The notes: generated by a model from the sequence alone, not told the origin. 64,000 nt of DNA from Microthrixaceae bacterium (GCA_020637215.1 JACJWI010000001.1:806001-870000); one strand, 5' to 3'; shown: positions 32,269 through 41,241, counted from the stretch's first letter. A program made the numbers and translations.

Positions 32269-33107
32269 GGGGTCAGCGACGCCGCGACCTGTCGGGCCAC
32301 CGTCTCCACCATCGGGATCCCCTGCTCCATCGACGCCCACCCGTCGGAGAGGACCGCGATCGAGTAGCCGCCGCCGGCGGGATCGGCGACGTAGCCGACC
32401 GAGTTCACCCGCCAGCCGCAGCACGCGGAGCCAGCGAAGCCGTTCTTGTGGCCGACCTCCCAGCCGGCCGGGACACCGGCGCGGACCCCCCAGCGCTGAT
32501 CCGCACGGATGTCACGCAGGTACAGCCACGCCAGGCCCCGTCGGTCGTGATCGAGCGGGACCCCACCCTGCATGAGCCGTTCGACGAACACGGCCTGGTC
32601 CTCGGCGGTGGTCGAGGTGAGCCCCCAGTAGGGCTCGGTCTCGTCGGTCTGGGTGAGTCCGAGGCGGTCCCCGTAGGACTGCATGGCGCGGACGCCGCCG
32701 AGGTCGCGCCACAGCGACGTGGTGGCGGCGTTGTCCGACGTCCTGATCATCGCCCCGATCCGGTCGCCCTCCGAACGGGTCAGGGGGCGTCCCTGGTCCT
32801 GGGCCCGGAGCAGGGTCGCGGCCATCACCTCGATCTTGACCACCGACGCGGTGCTCACCCGCTGCCCGCGGCGCAGGTGGTACCAGCAGCCGGTCCGGTC
32901 GTCGTGGACCGCCGCGGTCACGTGGTGGGCCGCGGCGCCGTAGCCGTCGATGTACTGCGGGAACCACCCGCCGAACGGATCGGCCCGGCAGGCGTAGGTG
33001 GGCGGCGACGGCGGCGGCCGGGGCGGATCGCAGGCCACCACCCCCAGCAGGGCGACGGCGAGCACCGCCAGCCCGACGGCTCGTCGGGCACGGCCGCCGG
33101 AACCCAC
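32265..33107 (-). CDS. Lipoprotein with class A beta-lactamase-like serine hydrolase fold
   Basis: 280 residues. Signal peptide with lipobox LGVVAC (Cys26), then a Pro-rich linker. The penicillin-recognising triad is present in order: S-x-x-K (Ser88-Val-Val-Lys91), SDN (124-126) and KNG (221-223) in place of KTG. The Glu166-type residue of true beta-lactamases is not obvious, and the protein is probably a cell-wall-related hydrolase rather than a resistance enzyme; this is inference. GTG at 33107, 3 bp after the proA stop. Probably cotranscribed with proA and the GNAT gene. Confidence 0.82.
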   Translation of the reverse strand: MGSGGRARRAVGLAVLAVALLGVVACDPPRPPPSPPTYACRADPFGGWFPQYIDGYGAAAHHVTAAVHDDRTGCWYHLRRGQRVSTASVVKIEVMAATLLRAQDQGRPLTRSEGDRIGAMIRTSDNAATTSLWRDLGGVRAMQSYGDRLGLTQTDETEPYWGLTSTTAEDQAVFVERLMQGGVPLDHDRRGLAWLYLRDIRADQRWGVRAGVPAGWEVGHKNGFAGSACCGWRVNSVGYVADPAGGGYSIAVLSDGWASMEQGIPMVETVARQVAASLTP

Positions 33108-33110
33108 TGC

Positions 33111-34358
33111 TCAGCCCCGGGTCTGGCCGTCGCCGCGGACGACGTACTTGGCGGTGGTGAGCTGCTGCAGGCCCATCGGACCGCGGGCGTGCAGCTTCTG
33201 GGTCGAGATGCCGATCTCGGCGCCGAAGCCGAACTCCTCGCCGTCGACGAACCGGGTCGAGGCGTTGAGCAGGACCGCGGCGGCGTCGACCTCGTTCAGG
33301 AACCGCTCCGCGGCGCCGACGTCAGAGGTGACGATCGCCTCGGAGTGCCCGGTCGAGTGACGGTTCACGTGCTCGATCGCCTCGTCGAGGGTGTCGACGA
33401 CGCGGACCGACATCCGCATGTCGAGGAACTCGCGGGCGTAGTCCTCGTCGGTGGCCTCACCCATCCGCGGCACCAGCGCCCGGGCCCGGGCGTCACCGAC
33501 CAGTTCCACGTCGGCCAGGGCCGTGTCGAGCCGGGGAAGGATCTGCGCCGCGACCTGGGCGTGGACGACCAGCGACTCCGCCGCGTTGCACACCGAGGGA
33601 CGCTGCGTCTTGGCGTTGAGCACGATGGTCTCGGCCATGTCGAGGTCCGCGGCGGCGTCGACGTAGACGTGGCAGTTGCCGTCGCCGTCGATCACGAACG
33701 GGACGGTCGCGTGCTGCTTGATCGACGCGATGAGCGACGCGCCACCCCGGGGGATCAGGCAGTCGACCAGTCCCTCCTGCTGCATGAACTCGACGGCGGC
33801 GTCCCGGGAGGTGTCCTCGACGACGATGACCGAGTCCTCGGGCAGCCCGGCCTTGGCGACCGCCTCGCGCAGGACCGCGGCGATGGCCAGGTTGGAGTTC
33901 ACCGCCGTCGACGACCCCCGCAGGAACGCGGCGTTGCCGGACTTGAGGCACAGCCCGGCAGCGTCGGAGGTCACGTTCGGACGGCTCTCGTAGATGATCG
34001 CCACGACCCCCAGCGGAACCCGGACCCGGCTGATCCGCAGACCGTTGGGCCGCACCCAGCCGTCGAGCACCTCGCCGACCGGATCGGCGAGGGCGGCCAC
34101 CTGACGCAGACCCGACGCCATTGCGGCGACCCGGTCCTCGGTCAGACGCAACCGGTCGACGAGTCCGGTCGGAATGCCCGCCCCCTCGGCCCCGGCGACG
34201 TCGAGCGAGTTGGCGGCGAGCACGTCGGCGGAGCGGGCCTCGAGCAGATCCGCCGCGGTCAGCAACGCCTCGTCCTTGAGCGCGGTGGAGGCGGTGGCCA
34301 GCCGGCGCGAGGCCGCCTTGGCACGACGGGCCAGCTCGGGGATGGGTGTGACGGGCAT
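33111..34358 (-). CDS. proA: Gamma-glutamyl phosphate reductase
   Basis: 415 residues, standard ProA length. Catalytic cysteine in RPSVCNAAE, cofactor and fold motifs VPLGVVAIIYESRPNVT, RGGASLIASIKQHATVPFV and the terminal GPMGLQQLTTAKYVVRGDG. It makes glutamate 5-semialdehyde, the second step of proline synthesis; the first enzyme, proB, is 15 kb away on the same strand. The ATG at 34358 lies 6 nt after TAGCCT in a palindrome shared with the divergent AAA+ gene, so a leaderless mRNA is likely. Confidence 0.97.
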   Translation of the reverse strand: MPVTPIPELARRAKAASRRLATASTALKDEALLTAADLLEARSADVLAANSLDVAGAEGAGIPTGLVDRLRLTEDRVAAMASGLRQVAALADPVGEVLDGWVRPNGLRISRVRVPLGVVAIIYESRPNVTSDAAGLCLKSGNAAFLRGSSTAVNSNLAIAAVLREAVAKAGLPEDSVIVVEDTSRDAAVEFMQQEGLVDCLIPRGGASLIASIKQHATVPFVIDGDGNCHVYVDAAADLDMAETIVLNAKTQRPSVCNAAESLVVHAQVAAQILPRLDTALADVELVGDARARALVPRMGEATDEDYAREFLDMRMSVRVVDTLDEAIEHVNRHSTGHSEAIVTSDVGAAERFLNEVDAAAVLLNASTRFVDGEEFGFGAEIGISTQKLHARGPMGLQQLTTAKYVVRGDGQTRG

Positions 34359-34364
34359 TCCCGA

Positions 34365-34380
34365 AGGCTACCGATAGCCT
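34365..34380. promoter_or_regulatory. Symmetric bidirectional promoter of proA and the AAA+ operon
   Basis: AGGCTA (34365-34370) and TAGCCT (34375-34380) form a 16-bp palindrome with a 4-nt centre, so each strand reads TAGCCT as a -10-like hexamer. Minus strand: 6 nt to the proA ATG. Plus strand: 8 nt to the AAA+ GTG. The whole gap is 30 bp, leaving no room for separate promoters. Confidence 0.55.
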
Positions 34381-34388
34381 CCACCGCC

Positions 34389-35840
34389 GTGGGAGCCGGA
34401 CCCCTCGACGCCGTCGTCAGCGCCTTCATCGCCGACGTCGGCGATGCCCTCGCCGACGCGGCGGGCGACCTCGACGGGGTCGACCCGGACCGGTTCCACG
34501 ACGACGTCACCGTCGAGGCGTTCAACCTGACCGTCGCCATGATCGACGCCGACCGACGCCACACCGACGAGGAGCTCGACGCCCTCATCGACGCGTTCGG
34601 TCCCCGGTTGACCGACTCGCAGCTGATCCACGCCGCCCCCGAGACGCTGCGCGGCTCGTCGCTGGTGGCCGATCACCGCCGGTGGCTGGAGGTCGACTCC
34701 GAGCTGTTCACGATCCTGGTCGAGTCCGACAGCCGTCGCGGCACCACGGGCGCGGACCGCTACTACGAACGGGCCCTCGACATCGCCCACGTGGTCGCCA
34801 GCCTGGACGTCATCCCGGCCCGGGAGGAGCTCGAAGCCATCTCGACGCTGCGAACCCGCCTCCTCGACGGCCTGCGCCGACGCGACCCCGACCGTCCGAC
34901 CGTCGCGGTCGCCGGACCCACGCCGAGCGGGGAAGCCGGACCGACGGTCGTGGATCCACCGCCCCGGCCCCTCGAGGAGCTGCTCGCCGAGCTCGACGAA
35001 CTGGTCGGCCTCACCGAGGTCAAGGCCCGGGTCCGGCTGGTGGCGGACTTCCTGCGGGTCCAGCAGCTACGCGCCGAACGGGACCTGCCCACCGTGGAGA
35101 CGTCGCACCACCTGGTGTTCACCGGCAACCCCGGCACCGGCAAGACGACCGTCGCCCGCCTGCTGGCCCAGATCTACAGAACTCTGGGCGTGGTCGCCCG
35201 CGGCCACCTGGTCGAGACCGACCGATCGGGTCTGGTCGCCGGCTACGTCGGCCAGACCGCACCGCTGGTCACCCGACGCTTCGACGAGGCCGACGAGGGG
35301 ATGCTGTTCATCGACGAGGCCTACACCCTGGTCCGCGGCGGCGAGAACGACTTCGGCCGCGAGGCGATCGACCAGATCGTGAAGCTGATGGAGGACCGGC
35401 GCGACCGCATCGTGGTCGTGGTCGCCGGATACACCGACGAGATGGACCAGCTGCTGTCGTCCAACCCGGGGCTGCGGTCGCGCTTCCCCACCGTCATCGT
35501 CTTCCCCGACTACTCGGACGACGAGCTGGTCGCCATCGTCGACTCGATCGGGGAACGCCAGCGCTACGAGCTGACCGACGATGCCCGGACCAAGCTGCGC
35601 AGCGTGCTGGCCGCCACTCCGAGGGGACACGGCTTCGGCAACGCGCGCCTGGCCCGCAACCTGTTCGAGGCGGCGATCAACAACCACGCCCGACGCATCA
35701 TGGCCGACAGCGACGCGCCGACCGAGGCCGACCTCACCACCCTGGTGGCCGAGGACCTCCCCGACCGTGCCGATCCCGACGACGCCGGGACCGACGCCGG
35801 GTCCGACCCTCGTGACCGATCGAGCGGGGAGGCATCGTGA
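34389..35840 (+). CDS. AAA+ ATPase, CbbX/CbxX-type, with TerB-like N-terminal domain
   Basis: 483 residues. Residues 1-160 are helical. Two acidic segments, NLTVAMIDADRRHTDEELD (about 46-64) and IAHVVASLDVIPAREELEA (about 132-150), resemble the paired metal-binding motifs of TerB domains though the usual DG glycines are missing. Residues 200-460 are a CbxX/CfqX-type AAA+ module: Walker A GNPGTGKT (246-253), pore-loop-like YVGQTAPL, Walker B LFIDEA (306-311), arginines in RSRFP. GTG at 34389 follows TAGCCT by 8 nt. It overlaps the next gene by 4 bp. It probably remodels or regulates the two exported partners' cytoplasmic precursor or a membrane complex; target unknown. Confidence 0.88.
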   Translation: MGAGPLDAVVSAFIADVGDALADAAGDLDGVDPDRFHDDVTVEAFNLTVAMIDADRRHTDEELDALIDAFGPRLTDSQLIHAAPETLRGSSLVADHRRWLEVDSELFTILVESDSRRGTTGADRYYERALDIAHVVASLDVIPAREELEAISTLRTRLLDGLRRRDPDRPTVAVAGPTPSGEAGPTVVDPPPRPLEELLAELDELVGLTEVKARVRLVADFLRVQQLRAERDLPTVETSHHLVFTGNPGTGKTTVARLLAQIYRTLGVVARGHLVETDRSGLVAGYVGQTAPLVTRRFDEADEGMLFIDEAYTLVRGGENDFGREAIDQIVKLMEDRRDRIVVVVAGYTDEMDQLLSSNPGLRSRFPTVIVFPDYSDDELVAIVDSIGERQRYELTDDARTKLRSVLAATPRGHGFGNARLARNLFEAAINNHARRIMADSDAPTEADLTTLVAEDLPDRADPDDAGTDAGSDPRDRSSGEAS

Positions 35841-36862
35841 AGCGGCTCGGGGCAGCGCTGGTGGCGGTGGCGATGGTCGCCGCGGCGTGGTGGGTCCGCA
35901 CATCGTTCATCGACGACGACTCCGGAGGAGGGAACGCCGGGGGCGAGCGCCTGGACCTGCTCTGTGGATCGGAGCTGGCCGACGTGTGCGACCGCCTGGC
36001 CGCCGAGGACGACTCGTTGCGCGTCACCGTCGTCGACGACGGCACGACCACCGACGACCTGTCCGTCGACGGCGCCACCGCAGGCTTCGACGCCTGGCTG
36101 TCGGCCGGACCGTGGCCGGCGATCGTCGCCGACAACCGGGCCGCCGCCGGGCTGAGGACCGACCCCCTCGGCGAGACCAGCCGTGTGCTCGGCCGGTCAC
36201 CGGTCACCCTCGTCGGCCCCACCGACCGCGTCGAGGCGCTCGAGCAGCACTGCGGCGGGACGATCAGCTGGTCCTGCGTCGGCGACGTATCCGGCCAGCC
36301 CTGGTCGACGCTCGGCGGGGCGCCGGCCTGGGGTGCGTTCCGGACGGGACTCACCCCCGTCGACACCGGCGGCGGACTCGTCGCCCTCGACCAGGCCGTC
36401 GCGAATCGCAGCGGAACCACCGAGTGGAGCACCACCGAGCTGGACGACGTCTCGGACTGGCTGTCCCAGCTGGTCGGCGCCGCCACCTTCTCGAACGATC
36501 CCCTCGACGTCATGCTCACCCGCCCGGGGTCGTTCAGCCTGACCGCACCGCTGGAGCGCCGTTCGGGCCCCGCGTTCGGGCGAGCCGACACCGGAAACCG
36601 CTTCCGCCTCCTCTACCCTGAACCGATGGTGACCGCTGATGTCACGCTGAGCGCGGCGACCGGAGAAAGCGTCGACGCCCTCCTGGATCGACTCGGTGGC
36701 GATCGGCTGGCCCGGACGCTCACCGAGGCCGGTTGGCGCCTCCCCGGACAGCCGTCGCCGTTCACCGTCAACGGCTCTCCCGAGCTGCCGAAGGGGTCAG
36801 GGCTGACCACCCCGGGAGCGCTCCAGGCGCTGCGGACGACCGTGCAGGAGATGCGACCGTGA
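35837..36862 (+). CDS. Exported protein, middle gene of the AAA+/VWA operon
   Basis: 341 residues. A signal peptide or anchor (residues 4-22, GAALVAVAMVAAAWWV) is followed by an acidic, Gly-rich linker. The rest has the alternating pattern of an extracytoplasmic solute-binding protein (LDLLCGSELADVCDRLAAED, TAGFDAWLSAGPWPAIVADNRA, SPVTLVGPTDRVEALEQHC) and weakly resembles the binding-protein half of the next gene. Several cysteines could form disulfides. GTG at 35837 and the stop at 36862 both overlap their neighbours as GTGA, so the three genes are tightly coupled. Not recognised as a named family. Confidence 0.7.
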   Translation: MKRLGAALVAVAMVAAAWWVRTSFIDDDSGGGNAGGERLDLLCGSELADVCDRLAAEDDSLRVTVVDDGTTTDDLSVDGATAGFDAWLSAGPWPAIVADNRAAAGLRTDPLGETSRVLGRSPVTLVGPTDRVEALEQHCGGTISWSCVGDVSGQPWSTLGGAPAWGAFRTGLTPVDTGGGLVALDQAVANRSGTTEWSTTELDDVSDWLSQLVGAATFSNDPLDVMLTRPGSFSLTAPLERRSGPAFGRADTGNRFRLLYPEPMVTADVTLSAATGESVDALLDRLGGDRLARTLTEAGWRLPGQPSPFTVNGSPELPKGSGLTTPGALQALRTTVQEMRP

Positions 36863-38682
36863 CCACCCGACATCGAAGCTCCCGCGTCGGGGCCGCCGTC
36901 GCTGCGATCGCGGCCGCGGCGGTGCTGGCGGCGGCCTGCTCCGGCGGCGAGTCAGGGTCCGGCGACGACCGCAGCGAGTGCATCCAGGTCGACGCCGCGG
37001 TCAGCTCCGAGAAGATCGACCTGCTGGGAGACCTGGCCGACGACTTCAACGACTCGGGCGCGACCGTCGACGGCACGTGCATCGACGTCGAGGTGCAGAA
37101 GGTGGCCTCCGGCGTCGCCGCCCAGCGCCTGGCCGACGGCTGGGACACCGCGACCGACGGGCCCCGACCGGTGATCTGGTCCCCGGCGTCGAGCGCCTGG
37201 GGTCAGATCCTGAACCAGCGCCTCAGCACGGCCGGCAAGCCGGCGATGGCCACCGATCCGGTGTCGTTCATGAACACGCCCCTGGTGATCGCCATGCCCC
37301 GACCGATGGCCGAGGCGCTCGGCTGGCCCGACCAGCCGATCGGGTGGTCCGACATCCTGGCGCTGTCGCGGGCGGAGAACGGCTGGGCCGACAAGGGCCA
37401 CCCGGAGTGGGGCCGGTTCCGGCTCGGCAAGACCAATCCCAACTACTCGACCTCCGGGCTCCACGCGCTGATCGCCCAGACCTACGCCGCGACCGGCAAG
37501 ACGGCCGGGCTCAGCTCCGAGGACCTGCAGAACCCGACGGTCCAGCAGTACGGGCGGGACATCGAGAGCTCGGTCGTGCACTACGGCGACATCACCATGA
37601 CGTTCCTCAACAACTGGTTCCGGGCCGACCGGCGCGGAACCGCCCTCAACTACGCGTCCGCGGTCGCGGTCGAGGAGAAGTCGCTCATCGACTACAACGC
37701 CGGCAACCCCGACGGTGAGCTCGACCAGGGCGAGAAGCCCCGCAAGCCACGCACCCCGCTGGTGGCGATCTACCCGACCGAGGGGACGCTCTACTCCGAC
37801 AACCCGCTGTTCATCCTCGACGCCGACTGGGTCAGCGGTCCGCAGCGCGCCGCCGCCCAGCAGTTCCAGAAGTTCGTGATGGAACCGAAGAACCAGGAGA
37901 AGGTGCTGAAGTTCGGGTTCCGGCCCGGCAACCCCGCCGTGGCGGTCGGCGCGCCGATCACCGCCGACAACGGAGTCGACCCGAACCAACCCCAGACGCT
38001 GCTCGAGGTCCCGTCCGGCGCGGTGATGGACGAGCTGCTCGGACGCTGGGCCGAGCAGCGCAAGGGGGCCCGGGTCATGTTGGTCATCGACGTGTCCGGC
38101 TCGATGGGCGACCCCGCCGACCCGTCGGATCCGGGTGGCCCGACCAAGCTGGACCTGGCCAAGGAGGCGGTGATCGACGGGCTGGACAGCTTCAAGGCCG
38201 ACGACCTGGTCGGGGTGCGCATCTTCACCAGCGGAATCGACGGGGGTTCGGCCGACTTCGTCGACCTGGCGCCGGTGCAGGCGATCGGCCCGAACCGCGA
38301 GCGGATCAAGAACCAGGTCGACCAGCTGTCGCCGCTCAACGGCACCCCGCTCTACACGGTGACCCAGCGGTCCTACGACCAGATGCTCACCGGCTACGAC
38401 CCGGCGCTGATCAACGCGGTGATCCTGCTGACCGACGGCCGCAACGACGACGGCAATGCCGCCGATGACCGCGACCAGCTGCAGTCGTTGCTGGCCGACG
38501 TGAAGAACAGCAACGACGGCGAGAACTCCCGGCCGGTGCGGATCTTCACGATCGCCTACGGCGGCGACACCAACCCCGCCGAGCTGAAGCGCATCTCCGA
38601 GGCGTCCAACGCCACCGCCTACACTGCCACCGACGCCACCACCATCAACGACGTGTTCGCCGCAGTGGTCAGCAACTTCTGA
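36859..38682 (+). CDS. Lipoprotein joining a solute-binding-like domain to a VWA domain
   Basis: 607 residues. Lipobox LAAAC (Cys27). Residues about 45-370 are a type 2 solute-binding fold: GPRPVIWSPASSAWGQILNQ, FMNTPLVIAMPRPMAEALGW, VAIYPTEGTLYSDNPLFIL. Residues about 400-607 are a VWA domain with an intact MIDAS (DVSGS, 411-415), a conserved Thr in NGTPLYTVT and ILLTDGRNDDG. Such a chimera could capture a ligand or peptide and bind a metal-dependent partner at the outer membrane face. It ends the AAA+ operon, 21 bp before the convergent DUF1996 gene. Function unknown. Confidence 0.85.
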   Translation: MTTRHRSSRVGAAVAAIAAAAVLAAACSGGESGSGDDRSECIQVDAAVSSEKIDLLGDLADDFNDSGATVDGTCIDVEVQKVASGVAAQRLADGWDTATDGPRPVIWSPASSAWGQILNQRLSTAGKPAMATDPVSFMNTPLVIAMPRPMAEALGWPDQPIGWSDILALSRAENGWADKGHPEWGRFRLGKTNPNYSTSGLHALIAQTYAATGKTAGLSSEDLQNPTVQQYGRDIESSVVHYGDITMTFLNNWFRADRRGTALNYASAVAVEEKSLIDYNAGNPDGELDQGEKPRKPRTPLVAIYPTEGTLYSDNPLFILDADWVSGPQRAAAQQFQKFVMEPKNQEKVLKFGFRPGNPAVAVGAPITADNGVDPNQPQTLLEVPSGAVMDELLGRWAEQRKGARVMLVIDVSGSMGDPADPSDPGGPTKLDLAKEAVIDGLDSFKADDLVGVRIFTSGIDGGSADFVDLAPVQAIGPNRERIKNQVDQLSPLNGTPLYTVTQRSYDQMLTGYDPALINAVILLTDGRNDDGNAADDRDQLQSLLADVKNSNDGENSRPVRIFTIAYGGDTNPAELKRISEASNATAYTATDATTINDVFAAVVSNF

Positions 38683-38703
38683 ACCGGAGCGTCAGCCCTG
38701 AGA

Positions 38704-39711
38704 TCAGGACGCCTGGAACAGGTCTTCCTCGCTGCGGTTCGACGCCAGGTCGCACACCACGCCGCGGCGGATGCAGGAGCGGATCTCACGCTCCAGAGCG
38801 GCCGGCACCCAGCCGTTGAAGAAGTCGCCGTGGGCGGTGTGCACCGATCCCGACGCCAGCCGCAGATCGTGGCCGGGGCCGCTGATCGGGTACTTGATGC
38901 TGACGGTGAGCTGCGGCACCGACACCGGGTGGTCCTCCGGGCAGGCTCCGTCACGGGAGTAGGTCATGTGCCGACGGTGGCCGGGCACGTCCGCGTTCTG
39001 GCCGTCCCAGCAGTCCGGGAACGTCAGCACCATCGCCAACGGTGCGGTGACCGGGCAGTTCGGCGGCTCCGACAGCAGGTCGGTGCGCACCCCGCAGGTC
39101 CACCCGGCCGACTCGGTGCTCGGAGCCTCGGTGGCGAACGGGTCGCCGGCCAGCATCATGAGGCCGTCGGGGAAGCGCTTCACCGCTCTCGGGTCGATGC
39201 CGGGCGCGGCCCGGTAGTAGGCGTGGATCAGCAGCGGCTCCACCACGGTGTCGCCGTCGTAGAGGGTCGGCTGCCAGTAGGCGGCGTCGTCGCCGGGCTT
39301 GTCGCAGGTGGTGCCCCCGGCGCGCATCGAGTCCGGTGTCGAGTCCTCGTCGACGTTGGTCGAGCCGTAGAAGTCGTGGCGGTGCGACACGCCCACCTCG
39401 CCGGGGTAGACGATCGGGTCGACCTCGCCGGAGTGCGAGTAGGTGCACTTGGCGACGAACTGGCCGGTTCCGCCCTGCGGGCCGGTGTGGCGGGTCGGGG
39501 TGGCGACGGTGCCGTCGGCCCACACTGGCGGGTCATCGAGCGGCATGGACCGGTGACCGGCCATGTCGTGGGCGGGCGCCCCGTCGGCGAGCGCGTCGGT
39601 GCTCCCGAACGAGCCGTGGCCGACGGCGACCGCGGCGATCAGGGCGAGGACGGCGAGGAGGGCGGCCGCAACGGCCGGTCCCCCACGTCCGAGGTCGTCG
39701 CCGTCACCCAC
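38704..39711 (-). CDS. DUF1996 domain secreted protein
   Basis: 335 residues. N-terminal membrane or signal helix (about 12-33, PAVAAALLAVLALIAAVAV), then the DUF1996 pattern: QFVAKCTYSHSGEVDPIVYPG, SHRHDFYGS, TTCDKPGDDAAYWQPTLYDG, DCWDGQNADVPGHRRHM and VPQLTVSIKYPI. The many His, Cys and Asp residues in DUF1996 suggest a metal-binding or polysaccharide-active enzyme, but the activity is not established. GTG at 39711 lies inside the 3' end of the beta-helix gene (8-bp overlap), so the two are cotranscribed. Confidence 0.88.
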   Translation of the reverse strand: MGDGDDLGRGGPAVAAALLAVLALIAAVAVGHGSFGSTDALADGAPAHDMAGHRSMPLDDPPVWADGTVATPTRHTGPQGGTGQFVAKCTYSHSGEVDPIVYPGEVGVSHRHDFYGSTNVDEDSTPDSMRAGGTTCDKPGDDAAYWQPTLYDGDTVVEPLLIHAYYRAAPGIDPRAVKRFPDGLMMLAGDPFATEAPSTESAGWTCGVRTDLLSEPPNCPVTAPLAMVLTFPDCWDGQNADVPGHRRHMTYSRDGACPEDHPVSVPQLTVSIKYPISGPGHDLRLASGSVHTAHGDFFNGWVPAALEREIRSCIRRGVVCDLASNRSEEDLFQAS

Positions 39712-41179
39712 CGGTGGGGGCGGCCGGGAGTTTGATCGAGGCCAGGTCGACCGTCATCGGCTTGGTGAACTTGACCGGCTTGGCCGTGGTGGCCTTCGGC
39801 ATGTTCTCCTGCTCCGGGGGCTCCGGCGTCGCCTTGTACGAGTCGGCGGGCGGCTTGGGTGCCGGCGAGCCCATCAGCCCGATCAGGTCGAGCGCCGAGG
39901 CGTTCCAGTCCGTGGCGGTCGGCTCGCCGTTGCACGGCGCGAGCTGTTCGATCTGGGCCGGTTGCGACGTGGTGAACACGTTGTCCGAGAAGCAGTTGCC
40001 CAACTTGTCGGTGGTCTGACCCGACTCGGTCAGGTCGACCGTGCCGACGGCCAGATCCGCGACCTTGGAGCCCGATACGTCGTTGCCCTCGACCTTGATC
40101 TCCATCGGGTTCCACATGACGATGCAGCCGTCGCCGATGAGCTCCACCTCGACGCACTTGTCGGGGGCGATGGTGGTCTTGGCCCCGGACTCAGACGCCT
40201 TCTTGGCCGGCGACTCCGAACACGGCTGGTCCCACTCGGTCTGCGGCGGGGCCAGGTCGTTGGCGTCGGACTCGGGGAACGGCACCAGGCCGATGCCGGT
40301 CCGGTCGTGGTTCCACACCCGGTTCCTGGTGATCTCGACCCGCACCGCTCCCGCGGGCAGGATCCCGTTGCCCTGGGCGAGCAGCGACACGTCGATGCCG
40401 GGGCCGTCGGTCATGTTGTTGTCGTGCACCAGGTTGCCGGCGATGGTCGTGCCGCGGCTCGGGTAGCACAGCTCGTAGGACCCCGAGTTGGGTACGATCC
40501 CGGCCCGGTTGTTGCGGAACTCCGAGTTGACGATGTAGAGGTCACCGCCGGAGTTGGTGCCCGAGTAGCCCAGCCCGTTGTACTCCGAGACCACCTCGCT
40601 CAACACGGCGTCGCACTTGTAGCACTCGCCGATGTAGAAGCCGGCGTCGGGGCTGCCCGAGCCGTAGCTGTGGTCGAACTGCCCGTGGTAGGAGTCGAAC
40701 GCGTAGATGCCGTAGTCGCCGTTGCGGTACGCGGTGAGGTACGAGCCGCGGTAGCGGTCAGAGCCCGTCCAGTAGAACCCGTTGGAGATGTAGTTGCGGG
40801 CGGTCATGTTCTCGACCACCACGCCGTCGGTGTCGAGGACGCGGATGCCGTTGTCGGCTGTGAACTCGCCGTCGAGGATCACCTTGTTGCGATCCACGCC
40901 GCGGATGGTGATGTCGGCCGTGGTGACGTCGACCGCTTCCTTGTAGACGCCCTCGGAGACCAGGATCAGGTCACCGGCCTCGGCGGAGTCCACCGCGGCC
41001 TGGATCGTCTTCTGGTCGCCCGGCACGCGGATCGCTTCGAGGCCGTCCTCGACCGAGGTCACCCGGGTCTTGGCGTCGTCACCGCCGCCGTCGCCGCTGT
41101 CGTCGGAGGAGCACGCCCCGGCGAACAACGCCACCGCCGCGATCGCCGCCACAAGCACCAGCCGTCGCCGTCCCACCAT
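39704..41179 (-). CDS. Lipoprotein with right-handed parallel beta-helix (NosD/pectate-lyase-like)
   Basis: 491 residues. Lipobox LFAGAC (Cys23). The body is a series of 20-25-residue coils rich in Asn, Gly and aromatic residues (TIQAAVDSAEAGDLILV, ITIRGVDRNKVILDG, NGIRVLDTDGVVVENMT, VRVEITRNRVWNHDRTGIGLV), as in NosD and carbohydrate-active beta-helices. A Pro-rich C-terminal tail of about 70 residues follows. ATG at 41179 has AGGGGG 4 nt upstream; an in-frame ATG at 41239 would add 20 non-signal residues. Divergent from the cupredoxin gene and cotranscribed with DUF1996. Confidence 0.85.
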   Translation of the reverse strand: MVGRRRLVLVAAIAAVALFAGACSSDDSGDGGGDDAKTRVTSVEDGLEAIRVPGDQKTIQAAVDSAEAGDLILVSEGVYKEAVDVTTADITIRGVDRNKVILDGEFTADNGIRVLDTDGVVVENMTARNYISNGFYWTGSDRYRGSYLTAYRNGDYGIYAFDSYHGQFDHSYGSGSPDAGFYIGECYKCDAVLSEVVSEYNGLGYSGTNSGGDLYIVNSEFRNNRAGIVPNSGSYELCYPSRGTTIAGNLVHDNNMTDGPGIDVSLLAQGNGILPAGAVRVEITRNRVWNHDRTGIGLVPFPESDANDLAPPQTEWDQPCSESPAKKASESGAKTTIAPDKCVEVELIGDGCIVMWNPMEIKVEGNDVSGSKVADLAVGTVDLTESGQTTDKLGNCFSDNVFTTSQPAQIEQLAPCNGEPTATDWNASALDLIGLMGSPAPKPPADSYKATPEPPEQENMPKATTAKPVKFTKPMTVDLASIKLPAAPTGG

Positions 41180-41241
41180 GGTCCCCCTTGGAGTCGATCT
41201 CGGACTCGATCTCGGATCGATCTGTCGCGACCCGAGCACTC

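Noticed and set aside
32448..34388. Long upstream extension of the AAA+ gene, on the plus strand through proA and the serine hydrolase
   Set aside because: The extension is the antisense of two clear minus-strand genes; the AAA+ protein has a natural start at GTG 34389 with its own -10 box.
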